Below, in pieces: positions 23,355 through 33,189 of a stretch of 64,000 nucleotides of DNA. Within the stretch, counting starts at the first letter, position 1; each line of letters opens with the position of its first letter. Source of the DNA: Gordius sp. MW1 (Eukaryota; Nematomorpha; Gordioida; Gordea; Gordiidae); assembly GCA_964036665.1 (NCBI GenBank), contig OZ038526.1, positions 26,536,001-26,600,000 of the forward strand, in the 5' to 3' direction. The translations under genes and the position numbers were made by a program. The notes beneath the pieces are model-generated. The model worked only from the letters and a program-made list of their open reading frames with translations. It had not been told where the DNA came from and did no database searches.

Positions 23355-24800
23355 TGCCCCCCCCCTTTTTTTTTTACCCTCTTTCTCACCTGGGGAAGAA
23401 CGGCGGGCAGGTGGGGTGTATGCCCCCCCCCCTATTTTTTACCCTCTTTCTGATGCGAGGAAGAGGGGGGGGGGCAGAGGGTGTTTTGCCCCGCCCCTAA
23501 TTTTTTATCCTCTTTCTAATGCGAGGGAGAGGGGGGCAGGGGGTGTTTTGCCCCCCTCCCTCATTTTTTACCCTCTTTCTGATGCGAGGGAGAGGGGGGT
23601 GTTTTGCCCCCCCCCCTAATTTTTTACCCTCTTTCTGATGTGGGAAAGAGGGGGGGGAGGGGGGGTATTTTGCCCCGCCCCCCATTTTTTACCCTCTTTC
23701 TGATGCGAGGGAGAGGGGGGGGCAGCCCCCCCCCCCCTAATTTTTTATCCTCTTTCTAATGCGGGGGAGAGGGGGGCATGGGGGGTGTTTTGCCCCCCCC
23801 CCCCCAATTTTCTACCCTCTTTTTAATGCGGGGGAGAGGGGGGCACGGGGGGTGTTTTGCCCTCCCCCCCTAATTTTTTACCCTCTTTCTGATCCGGGGG
23901 AGAGGGGGGGCATGGGGGTCTTTTGCCCCCCCCCCTAATTTTTTACCCTCTTTCTGATGCGGGTCCCCCCTAATTTTTTACCCTCTTTCTGATGCGGGGG
24001 AGAGGGGGGCAGGGGGGTGTTTTGCCCCCCTCCCCCCTAATTTTTTATCCTATTTCTGATTCGAGAGAGAGGGGGTGGCAGGGGGGTGTTTTGCATCCCT
24101 CCCTCATTTTTTACCCTCTTTCTGATGCGAGGGAGAGGGGGGTGTTTTGCCCCCCCCCCTAATTTTTTACCATATTTCTGATGTGGGGAAGAGGGGGGCA
24201 TGGGGGGGGGGGGGGGTGTTTTGCCCCCCCCCCTAATTTTTTACCCTCTTTCTGATGCGAGGGAGAGGGGGGGCAGGGGGTTTTTTGCCCCCCCCCCAAT
24301 TTTTTACCCTCTTTCTGATGCGAGGAAGAGGGGGGCAGGGGGGGTTTTTTGCCCCCTCCCCCTAATTTTTTACCCTCTTTCTGATGCGAGGGAGAGGGGG
24401 GCAGGGGGTGTTTTGCCCCCCTACCCCCTAATTTTTTACCTTCTTTCTGATGCGAGGGAGAGGGGGGTGGCAGGGGGGTGTTTTACCCCCCCCCCCCTAA
24501 TTTTTTACCCTCTTTCTCACCCGGGGAGGAAGGCATGGGGGTGTTTTGCCCCCCCCCCCTAATTTTTTACCCTCTTTCTGATCAGGGGGAGGGGGGGGCG
24601 GCATGGGGTGTGTTTCCCCCCCCCCCCCTAATTTTTTACCCTCTTTCTCACCCGGGGAGGAAGGCATGGGGGTGTTTTGCCCCCCCCCTAATTTTTTACC
24701 CTCTTTCTGATCAGGGGGAGGGGGGGGGCGGCATGGGGGGTGTTTCCCCCCCCCCCAATTTTTTACCCTCTTTCTGATGCGGGGGAGAGGGGTGCAGGTG
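23355..24800 (+). repeat. Left tandem array, about 25 units of 55-62 bp
   Basis: Unit: TTTTTTACCCTCTTTCTGATG, then GCGGGGGAGAGG, a G run, (CA) GGGGG, TGTTTTGC, a C run and TAA. Variation is mostly in the length of the G and C runs and in GATGCG versus CACCCGG. Long reading frames through the array (repeating IFYPLSDARERG-like peptides) exist in several frames at once and reflect only the unit length; they are not proteins. Four or more G runs per unit are compatible with G-quadruplex folding. Confidence 0.85.
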
Positions 24801-25119
24801 AGGTGTTTTCAATAAATAGACGATTATAAAGTGAGATTTATCTGGCCATACGAGAGCAGATTTTGAATTCAATCCTTCAATTAAAAATTAATATTTTAAT
24901 TCATTCTAAATTAATGACAGCTAACAGATCCCCCTCTAAATATTCCCGGCAATAGCAATTTTAATCACAAAATTTAATTTCAAATATATTTTGAATTCCT
25001 CGCCTCTTGTAAAAGATAAAGACTTATTAATTATATAATGTCCTTTTTATTTTATATTTAAACTATATTTTCAATATCAGAGAACGGCATCCCGCGCGAC
25101 TCGACATATCACCACTCCC

Positions 25120-25153
25120 ATGTAGCATGTACATGTTCATGTACATGCTACAT
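25120..25153. repeat. Perfect 34-bp hairpin
   Basis: ATGTAGCATGTACATG followed by TT and the exact complement CATGTACATGCTACAT: a 16-bp perfect stem with a two-base loop. It stands at the junction between the AT-rich spacer and the right tandem array. Confidence 0.9.
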
Positions 25154-26150
25154 CCCCCTCTCCCCCACATCAGAAAGAGGGTAAAAAATAAGGGGGGGGG
25201 GCAAAACACCCCCCATACCCCCCCCCCCTCTCCCCCTGATCGGAAAGAGGGTAAAAAATAAGGGGGGGGGGGGCGCAAAACAACCCCTATGCCCCCCCAT
25301 TCCCTTGCATCAGAAAGAGGGTAAAAAATTAGGGGGGGGGGGGCAAAACACCCCCCTGCCACCCCCTTCTCCCTCGCATCAGAAAGAGGGTAAAAAATTA
25401 GGGGGGGGGGGGGGCAAAACACCCCCCATGCCTCCCCCCTCTTCCCCTGATCGGAAAGAGGGTAAAAAATTAGGGGGGGGGGGCGCAAAACACCCCCTAT
25501 GCCCCCCCTCTCCCCCGCATTAGAAAGAGGGTAAAAAATTTGGGGGGGGGGGGCAAAACACCCCCCATGCCCCCCCTCTCCCCCTGATCAGAAAGAGGGT
25601 AAAAGATTAGGGGGTGGCAAAACACTCCCTATGCCCCCCCCCCTCTCCCCCACATCAGAAAGAGGGTAAAAAATAAGGGGGGCAAAACACCCCCCATGCC
25701 CCCCCCTCTCCCCCTTATCAGAAAGAGGATAAAGAATTAGGGGGGGGGGCAATACACCCCCTATGCCCTCCCCTCTCCCCCACATCAGAAAGAGGGTAAA
25801 AAATAGGGGGGGGGGGGGCAAAACACCCCCCATGGCCCCCCCCTCTCCCCCACATCAGAAATAGGGTAAAAAATTGGGGGGGGGCAAAACACCCCCATGC
25901 TTCCCCTCTCCCCCACATCAGAAATAGGGTAAAAAATTGGGGGGGGGGGGCAAAACACCCCCCATGCCCCCCCTCTCCCCACATCAGAAAGAGGGTAAAA
26001 AATAAGGGGGGGGGGGGCAAAACACCCCTTTGCCCCCCCCCCCCGGGTAAGAAAGAGGGCAAAAAATAAGGGGGGGGGGGCAAACACCCCACCTGCCCGC
26101 CGTTCTTCCCCAGATGAGAAAGAGGGTAAAAAATAAAGGGGGGGGGGGCA
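25154..26150 (-). repeat. Right tandem array, about 17 inverted units
   Basis: The same unit as the left array in the opposite orientation (CATCAGAAAGAGGGTAAAAAAT, G run, CAAAACACC, C run). The array is shorter than its partner, so the two halves have expanded or contracted independently. Confidence 0.85.
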
Positions 26151-26700
26151 AATCTTCACAAATTTTTTTTTCATAAATAAAACATATTGATTCACTACCT
26201 ACTTCTATAATGCATAATAATTAACTATAATTTACTGAATTTACTAGATTGTGACGTCATGGTACATTTATTTTTATTTTCTTAAATTAAAAGTTCATTA
26301 CCTAAATCTAAATGCACAAATATGATGAACAATATAAACAAATTGATATAATTTGCATGCCCAACCCAAAACGACCAAAACCAAACCAAAAGGTTAATAA
26401 TATTATCCACCCAAACCCTTTAGCTGTTTAATACCCTAATCTAAACGCCAAAGGTGCCCCAAAAAACACCCAAAACGCTTTGGGTGTTTTTTACGAAAAC
26501 GCCAAACGCCAAAGCCCTCCCAAGAAAATTCACCTAACACTGAAAAGGTTGGGTGAAAAAAAACGCCAACGCTTGCAGGTAACCAATAGAAACCCTTGGT
26601 TTTTTACAACACTAGTTGGCAGCTGACATATAATGCTAATAAATATTTTTCAATCATATATTAATCCAAAAATGGTGATAAAAATAAAATTATTATAAAA

Positions 26701-27685
26701 AACTTTGCCCCCCTCCCTTTATTTGTCCCGTTGGTTTGCCCCCCCCCCCCTATTTTTTATCCTCTTTCTCACCAAAAAGGATGGGGGGGGGGGGGGGGGG
26801 GTGTTTTGCCCCTCCCTTATTTTTTACCTTCTTTCTCACCAGAGGGGAGGGGGGGGGAATGGGTGGGAAGGAAAGGGAGGGGGGGGGGGGGGGGGGGTGT
26901 TTTGCCTCCCCCCCCCCTATTTTTTACACTCTTTCTCACCAGAGGGGAAGGGGGTCTTTTGCCCCCCCCCCCTTATTTTTTACCCTCTTTCTAACCAAAA
27001 AGGGGGGGGGGTGTTTCGCCCCCCTTATTTTTACCCTCTTTCTCACCAGAGGGGGGAGGGGGTGTTTCCCCCCCCCCCCTATTTTTTATCTTCTCTCTCA
27101 CCAAGGGGGGGGGGGGAGGTGTTTTGTCCCCCCCCCCTATTTTTTACCCTCATTCTCTCCAGAAAGGGGGGGGGGTGTTTTGCCCCCCTCCTCTGGTTAA
27201 AAAGAGGGTAAAAAATAAGGGGGGGGGGTAGGCAAAACACCCCCCCCCCCCTAACCCTAAAAATATGGAGGGGAGGGCAAAACACCCCCCCCCCCCTTTA
27301 GTGAAAAAGAGGGTAAAAAATAGGGGGGGGGGCAAAACACCCAGCCTCCCCTCTGGTGAGAAAAAGGGTAAAAAATAAGATGGGGGGCAAACACCCCCCC
27401 TCCCCTCTGGTGAGAATGAGGGTAAAAAATAGGGGGGGGGGCAAAACCCCCCCCCCCCCTTTGGTAAGAAAGAGGGTAAAAAATAAGAGGGGGGGAGCAA
27501 AACACCCCCCCCCCTCCCCTCCCCCCCCCCCCCCCCCCCCCCACACCTTTTGGTGAGAAAGATGGTAAAAATATGGGAGGGGGGGGGGGGCAAAAAACCC
27601 CCCTCCCCTCTAATGAGAAAGAGGGTAAAAATTAAGGGGGGGGGGGGCAAACCAACGGGATAAATAAAGGGAGGGGGGCAAAGTT
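26701..27685. repeat. GC module at the centre of the old foldback
   Basis: Starts AACTTTGCCCCCCTCCCTTT and ends with its complement; the CCCGTTGGTTT and AACGGGA boxes lie next inside, as in the modules at 341, 11854 and 34125. About eight forward units and seven inverted units of the CTTTCTCACCAGAGG type meet near 27190. The flanks here are not TTAA but a run of A/T. Extreme homopolymer tracts (up to about 30 C near 27525) make assembly length uncertain. Confidence 0.75.
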
Positions 27686-27939
27686 TTTTATTATATATTT
27701 TATTTTTTATCACCATTTTTCTATTAATATATGTTTGAAAAATATTGATTAGCATTATATGTCAGCTGCCAACTCTAATAGTAAGCTAAAAATACATTTG
27801 CTAAAAACCCTGTTTAGTTTAAAACGGGACCGGGTCAAAACCGCAGAAAAAAAACAGCAGAATTGGTCAGAACTGATCAAGACTGGTCAGAACTGGTCAA
27901 GATTGAACATCTGTTTATTGATATGACGAATTAAAATGT

Positions 27940-28335
27940 AAGTTTTAACCTATCTTTTATTCATAATTTATATTATAGATGTTGTATACTAATACTTCCA
28001 TGGATATCATATTATATTTACAATTTTGGAAATAAAGGAAATAGAATTAAAAGTTTTAACCTAAAATTCTATTCATAATTTAAATTAAAGATGTTGAATA
28101 CTAATACTTCCATGGATATGATATTATATTTATAATTTTGGAAATAAAGGAAATAGAATTTAAGTTTTAACCTATCTTTTATTCATAATTTATATTATAG
28201 ATGTTGAATACTAATACTTCCATGGATATGATATTATTTTTACAATTTTGGAAATAAAGGAAATAGAATTTAAGTTTTAACTATCTTTTATTCATAGTTT
28301 ATATTATAGATGTTGAATACTAATACTTCCATCTT
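27940..28335 (+). repeat. Tandem repeat, about 3.5 copies of 111 bp
   Basis: Units start near 27940, 28051, 28162 and 28272 with AAGTTTTAACC, then TTCATAATTTA, TAGATGTTG, TACTAATACTTCCATGG and GGAAATAAAGG. Copies are about 95 percent alike, so the expansion is recent compared with the host element. Confidence 0.9.
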
Positions 28336-28349
28336 AGATTGGTGAGGAG

Positions 28350-28433
28350 GGTTAGTGTTTTAGGTCGGGGTTAGTGTTTTAGGTCGGGGTTAGTGTTTTA
28401 GGTTAGGGTTAGTGTTTTAGGTCAGGGTTATAT
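28350..28433 (+). repeat. Minisatellite of telomere-like 20-mers
   Basis: Four units of GGTTAGTGTTTTAGGTCGG, one of them changed towards TTAGGGTTAG. The same unit occurs in the MITE at 48565-48811 (48680-48740), mixed with TTAGGGTTTGGGTTAGG. It resembles degenerate TTAGGG-type telomere repeats. Confidence 0.8.
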
Positions 28434-28596
28434 TGATTATCTAAAAGTCATATTATTCTGCTACTTTTTAATCCTGCTACTTTGACCCTTAAAAATGTTT
28501 TGCCTTTACACTCATTTAAGTTTTTTTTTATAAATATTTACTAGATTATAACATACCAATTTTATTAATATTTACTAAATTATAACAGACAAATAA

Positions 28597-28896
28597 TCAA
28601 GTGGTAATAATATTTAACATTGCATCTCTTTCTTTATATTTTAGATAACATGATATTGTTTTTAGAAATTGAGATGGGTCTATTTCACTGTTAGTATAAT
28701 GTTCTTTTAAATTATTGATACAAGATTCTTTGTTGATTTCTTTCTTAGATTTTGGGTTTATTGTTTTTCCTTGGTTTATTTTATAGATATTTGAGTTAGT
28801 TTCTTTCTGTATCTTTTTGAGATAATCAATAAATTGATAAATATTGGGTCTGATGATTTTTACCCATATTAGCTTTGATGTAAGAATATTGACCAA
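28597..28896 (-). pseudogene. Unidentified element-encoded fragment, related to 29953-30138
   Basis: A 99-codon frame, lysine and asparagine rich, containing INQGKTINPKSKKEINKESC and EIDPSQFL. A second, shorter frame at 29953-30138 (minus) has IIQGKTIKPISKKNLHKEEC, so both descend from one protein. I do not know the family; the position inside a TIR element suggests a transposase or accessory protein of a Mutator-like element. Confidence 0.45.
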
Positions 28897-29367
28897 GGGT
28901 CAGTACCTGCCCACATCTTGAAGATTTTTTAAATTCTAACCAAATATGCATTAAAATCTATATTTTGTATACTTATTCTCTTCTTGCTCAAAAATGAGAC
29001 AAATTCTTTAAAATAAGACATGAAAATAACAATTAAATATATGCTGTTTTGTCGTATAATTCTAAAATGTCTATGCGCTTCGCATTTTCCATCCCCCCGA
29101 TTTTTTCTGCTGTTTTTTCATAATTCTGCTATTTTGACCCCGATTCGTTTAAAACAACCCTGCTCAATACCACGGTTTATATCAATCCAATCTGCCAAAT
29201 GCCTGGTTACTTACATCTCTCTACCAGCAACCATGGCAACTTTAATCTGCCAGGCTAGTAACCGGGTTATTAAGCAGCATGGTGCTAGTTATGATGATGG
29301 TAATGGTAGGAGATATATGCCTATTGCCAGGTTATGGTTTTAGCATTTTGGCATATTAACAACACTA

Positions 29368-30560
29368 GCACTATACAAGCACAATCAATTCGAGCAGATA
29401 ACAACGGAAACCGGTCAAAGGAGCACAGAAATAGGAGCGAAACTCGTCATGATTGCTCAGGGTTTTTTGATATGGTGAATTTGAATTTGTAACAAGTAAT
29501 ATATACATAAATTTTTAGAGAATTTATTGGAACTTATCTCATATTTCATCAGAATTTAACATATTGTCTTAGCACAAAATATTTTATATTAACATGTCCT
29601 AGTGAAATCATAACAAGTAAATATATGAATATATAAAGATTGTATTGGAACATTTCGCATCATGTATATCAGAATTTAACATATTGTTTTAGCAAATACC
29701 TTATCCTGATGTTATACTTATAATAAAAGTCATTTATGTATGGAAAGATTTTATTGTATAATTTAGCACTTATATTTTTTAAATACCAACTATGGATATT
29801 TATAAAATTACATATTTTATTTATCCTGATGTTTTTTCATACTTATAATAAAAGTCAGTCATGTATGAAAAGATTTTATTGTATCATTTTGTTTATATAC
29901 ATGTGATATAATTGCATGATGTATATTGACATTTTATGAGATGATATGTTTTTTAAAAAAAATGAGGGACTGATTTCTTGATTTGGGTTAGGGTTATTTT
30001 AAGATTAATACACTCTTCTTTGTGCAAATTCTTCTTAGAAATAGGTTTGATAGTTTTGCCTTGAATTATTTTCAATAAACAAAGTGTGCTCCTTTTTTTC
30101 CTGATGAGCAACATACATTTAATACCATGATATCTCAATTTGTAAATTTAATTTTTGTAGAAATAGTTTGTTTAAATCAATTATAGTTATCCTTAACTTT
30201 TAAAAAAGCTATAAAGTTGGCTGCAAAATACAAGTAAAATCATTATTTTCAAATTCTTCATATGAGCAAAAATTTATAAATTCCAAGCTTTTGAGGTGGG
30301 TCTATATATTTATTATAATAAAAAAGACAGCAACTTATTGATTTCTATTCTTAATATTATTAGGCAGATAAAGTCTTGAAAATTTTTAAGATACACTTAT
30401 AACCAATATAATAACCAAAATAATGTAATATACCAACTCAATAGATATTATTTTCTATCATTTTTACAATAATGATATCAAATTTTAAACACCAATTTGT
30501 TAGTTAACAAAATAAATATATTTAAATCAATCATACAGAAAAATGGGTAAAATACAATAT
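29368..30560. other. AT-rich DNA downstream of SNF8 with repeat pieces
   Basis: Two or three partial copies of a roughly 130-bp repeat (ATCCTGATG, ACTTATAATAAAAGTCA, GAAAAGATTTTATTGTAT) at 29700-29900. 29953-30138 (minus) is a fragment related to the coding remnant at 28597-28896, so a second, degraded copy of that element is likely here. The 3' end of SNF8 transcripts should fall in 30450-30566; I see no strong AATAAA site in the right place. Confidence 0.5.
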
Positions 30561-30566
30561 GAAAGG

Positions 30567-31406
30567 TTAGTCATGATGAAAGAAAGAAGGAAACCAATAT
30601 AAAATAGAATAATTATTGAAGCCTTCCATTGGTAGTTGTTGAAAATTTTGTTCATCAACCCATATCATACCATCTTTAATTAAATATTCTAAACACATTT
30701 GCACCCTTTCTAATGACCAACCCGTTGACTTTATTGCTTCTTGCAAAGTTGTGCACCCTTTCCCACTAGGCTCCTTTGATTTTTTATCAACAATTTCTAG
30801 TATAGCTAAATGATCAAGGGTTAAGTCTCCTGGTACACATTGTATAAATAATTGATCTTGCTTAGAAGAGGCATCAAATTTGTTACTCCCACTTTGTTTA
30901 GAAAAATTATGATCTAAATGTATAATTCGAAAACCACTACCTAAGCAATGTATTTTTTCAACAGCCTTTAAAATATCATGAGTTCCTATGTTAGAAGAGG
31001 CATGATTCCCACGTGATTTCTTTACAAGATTAGTGAGTTCAATCAAACTGATTATACCTCCATTGCGAGATCTAGTGGCTAGACAAACTTCTATAATTTG
31101 AACTGCTAGTTCATAGTAAAAATTTCCTAAACCCAATGTTTCTGACCAAAAACCTTTGTTTGAGGCTATAGGATCTACTCCAAGAGATGCACACATTTCT
31201 TGAAATGCTCTTCTAAATATAGGATCATCTTTAATTTGCTTTTTATAGCGAAAAGCAAATTCTTGAAGATAACTTTTAAAAGATGTTATTGTTTCTGTGA
31301 GTATTTTAATTTGTTCTGATGCTAACTCTTCACCCTTAATTTTATAGCGTTCTCGTGCCAATTTGTCCCTATCTATTGCGCCTACTCCTCCTCCTTTTCG
31401 TCGCAT
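30567..31406 (-). CDS. SNF8: SNF8 / VPS22, ESCRT-II subunit
   Basis: Encodes a 279-residue protein clearly homologous to SNF8 (EAP30, VPS22). With VPS25 and VPS36 it forms ESCRT-II on endosomes, which helps sort ubiquitinated membrane proteins into multivesicular bodies. It starts MRRKGGGVGAID, the family's N-terminal basic helix. Conserved blocks follow in order: EEFAFRYKKQI-like helix (about 50-60), FRRAFQEMCASLGVDP (74-89), KGFWSETLGLGNFYYELAVQ (93-112), IIEVCLATRSRNGGIISL, and the winged-helix segment LGSGFRII (about 155). The C-terminal second winged helix ends ILYWFPSFF. Human SNF8 is 258 residues; the extra length lies in a loop around 165-185. ATG at 31406 fits the family start. There is no intron in the whole gene and the frame is intact. 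Confidence 0.97.
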   Translation of the reverse strand: MRRKGGGVGAIDRDKLARERYKIKGEELASEQIKILTETITSFKSYLQEFAFRYKKQIKDDPIFRRAFQEMCASLGVDPIASNKGFWSETLGLGNFYYELAVQIIEVCLATRSRNGGIISLIELTNLVKKSRGNHASSNIGTHDILKAVEKIHCLGSGFRIIHLDHNFSKQSGSNKFDASSKQDQLFIQCVPGDLTLDHLAILEIVDKKSKEPSGKGCTTLQEAIKSTGWSLERVQMCLEYLIKDGMIWVDEQNFQQLPMEGFNNYSILYWFPSFFHHD

Positions 31407-31580
31407 AATCTTAATAATAGTTTAAAGGTAACCTGTGGAAAATTAAAATTTTAGCTTTGAAGTTTTATAAAACATCGAATTACCAAAAATGTCATTAATT
31501 TTTAAACATTAAAAAATAATAACAAACTATTTTTAAATATAAATTAAATTTACTTTCAGCTGATAGTTTTGTATTGATGA

Positions 31581-33189
31581 GGCGATGGCTACACCTACCA
31601 TTAATTTTAGTATGCGCAGCCATTTTCAAAAATGCGTTTCTTATAATTACCATTTTCCAATAAACAAATGTTCGTATTATGATATCGTTGTTTACTATAA
31701 AATTGCGCATTTTTTTTTGTCTGATTTCAATCGCCTAGGGTTTTTCAATTGTATAAAGATGGTAAGTACAATTTTTTAAAAGGAATATAAATTTCAAAAT
31801 TTTTAGAGGTAATATTTAAAATGGTGATTTTTAAACTATTTTCTAAAGGTGGTATTCATTGATATGTATTTTATTGGTTTTGAACATTACGAAGTAATAT
31901 GTTAGAGGTAGAGTCCCTGATATCTTCAGAATGGCAAGTAACAAATTTTATTGTTTTAAATTCATATTGAAGGTGTATGCAATCCTCAACAATCCAACAT
32001 GATACTAATAATTATGATGTTAGTGATTCTCAACATCCCTTTCTAAAAAGTAATTACATTTAAACTGTTGTAAACTTTTAAGGTATTGAAAATAGTAGAG
32101 TCTATTAAAATGCCTTCAAAGTTTAGGAAAGGCAATGATAGATTGAAAAAGGTCACTAGTAAATTAATATATATTAAAGCTTTGCATATTTCACGTTTTT
32201 CAAATCTTTAAAAGAGAATTGACAGCAAAAAAAGATCCATCAGTGATTATCAATGTAAATTGGTCAACAAAGTTTTAAGGTCATTGGCGTATGCAAAAAA
32301 TTCAACACATTACCAGGAATTATATGAATCATTAGTCAATTTAAATTTTCCACAGGTTACAACATATTTTGAGACTAAGTGGCACCCAATTAAAGAAGAA
32401 TGGTCTCTTAGATTTAGAAAATGCAATTTGAACTTTTTAAACTATACAAACAATAGAAAGTCACACCAGACTTTTTAAAACTATCATTAAAAAATATTCA
32501 TCGTTAAATCAATTTTTCTCAAATTATCTCACATGAATGATCTATACATTTTTGATATTATAATTTATGGTTAATAAAAGATGCATTTTATACAAAATTA
32601 TCTATTACAGTCTTTTATCATTAAGGTCAGCTTTATCAATAAAATTAAATAAGAACCTAGACATATATACAATTCTCATTTTTATATTATTTAAAATAGT
32701 GCAAAAAACTCTTCCACCTGTGTTAAAATTTCCAAATTTACTAAAATGATTTATACATTTTTAAGGTCAGCTTTATCAATAAAATTAAATAAGAACCTAG
32801 ACATATATACAATTCTCATTTTTATTTAAAATATGACCTTAAACTAAATTATATAAAAAAGACATATAAATTTAATTGTTTTGATATTCATTTAACTTGA
32901 AACTTAAAAAAGTTGCATAAATTTTGCAAAATTAATTATATAAAACTTTGATTTGAATTCCAATATTAAGATGATTACTCTACCTAATTTTTAGATTAAA
33001 ACAACTATTTATAAGTAAATTGACACTTACTGTTTGTTTTTTACATTTGTCATCCATGTTGTTTTACAAATGGCTATTCTTTACACGTAAACAAACAAAT
33101 TAACGAACGTGTTCGTGATGGTAATTATAAGAAACGCATTTTTCAAAAGGTTGCGCTTACTAAAATAAATAGTAGGTGTAGCCATGGCC
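31581..33189. mobile_element. Mutator-like element with long TIRs
   Basis: The ends are inverted repeats of about 85 bp: GGCGATGGCTACACCTAC on the left (31581 onward) and its complement GTAGGTGTAGCCATGGCC on the right, sharing TTTTAGTA.GCGCA, AAAATGCG and TTTCTTATAATTACCAT. The flanks share GATGA but not a full 9-mer. A MULE transposase remnant lies inside. The left TIR lies only about 175 bp upstream of the SNF8 start codon, so it may contain or replace part of that promoter. A lone right end of the family is at 45040-45146. Confidence 0.75.
32215..32535 (+). pseudogene. MULE transposase C-terminal remnant
   Basis: One frame (from about 32260) reads VNKVLRSLAYAKN, YFETKWHPIKEEWSLRF and LNYTNNR. 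After a frame change near 32455 it continues RLFKTIIKKYSSLNQFF. The WHPI..EW...T.NNR pattern followed by a helix ending SLxxFF is what I know from Mutator-like transposases related to ZSWIM proteins. The catalytic domain upstream is missing or unrecognisable, so it is non-functional. A tandem duplication (AAGGTCAGCTTTATCAATA) lies downstream at 32622 and 32764. Confidence 0.6.

Larger units (their letters stand above)
22884..26613. mobile_element. 3.7-kb palindromic foldback element with G-rich tandem arrays
   Basis: Ends AGTGTTGTAAAAA and TTTTTACAACACT with a 9-bp target duplication AGTTGGCAG (22875-22883 and 26614-26622), inserted in the left arm of the older foldback. The arms (22884-23350 and 26150-26613) are long inverted repeats with GTGTTAGGTGAATTTTC, AAAACACCCAAAGCG, GGGTTTGGGTGGATAAT and TTTGGTCGTTTTGGG. 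Inside each arm lies a tandem array, C-rich to G-rich on the left and mirrored on the right, around an AT-rich spacer (24812-25100). A 9-bp duplication is usual for Mutator-like elements. No transposase. Confidence 0.85.
27826..29146. mobile_element. Mutator-like TIR element in the right arm
   Basis: Left end GGGACCGGGTCAAAACCGCA, right end (inverted) GAATCGGGGTCAAAATAGCA, followed on both sides by AAAACAGCAGAA-type sequence. The perfect 9-bp duplication GTTTAAAAC (27817-27825 and 29147-29155) interrupts the foldback arm. It contains a 111-bp tandem repeat, a telomere-like minisatellite and a minus-strand coding remnant (28597-28896). Confidence 0.8.
15460..29367. mobile_element. Old foldback element split into pieces by nested insertions
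   Basis: The left tip is TAGTGTTGTTAATATGCC and the right tip is its complement at 29350-29367. The left arm survives in order at 15460-15491, 18491-18502, 20095-20136, 22682-22883 and 26614-26700. The right arm is at 27686-27825 and 29147-29367. The arms pair through ATAACCTGGCAATAGGC, TCTCCTACCATTACC, CTGGCAGATTAAAG and TAAACCGTGGTAT. A GC module (26701-27685) lies at the dyad centre. Interruptions: LINE, hAT1, hAT2 (containing hAT3), palindrome 22884-26613 and a Mutator-like element, most with clean target duplications. With these removed the element is roughly 1.9 kb. Confidence 0.8.

Noticed and set aside
23355-26150. CRISPR-like array (regular repeats of constant size)
   Set aside because: There are no unique spacers: the whole unit is repeated, in a eukaryotic foldback element.
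23332-27755. Many long open frames with repeating peptides such as IFYPLSDARERG and FTLFLTRGEGG
   Set aside because: They run in several frames and both strands at once, follow the 55-62-bp repeat unit, consist of translated G and C runs, and vary with homopolymer length. They are repeats and not genes.
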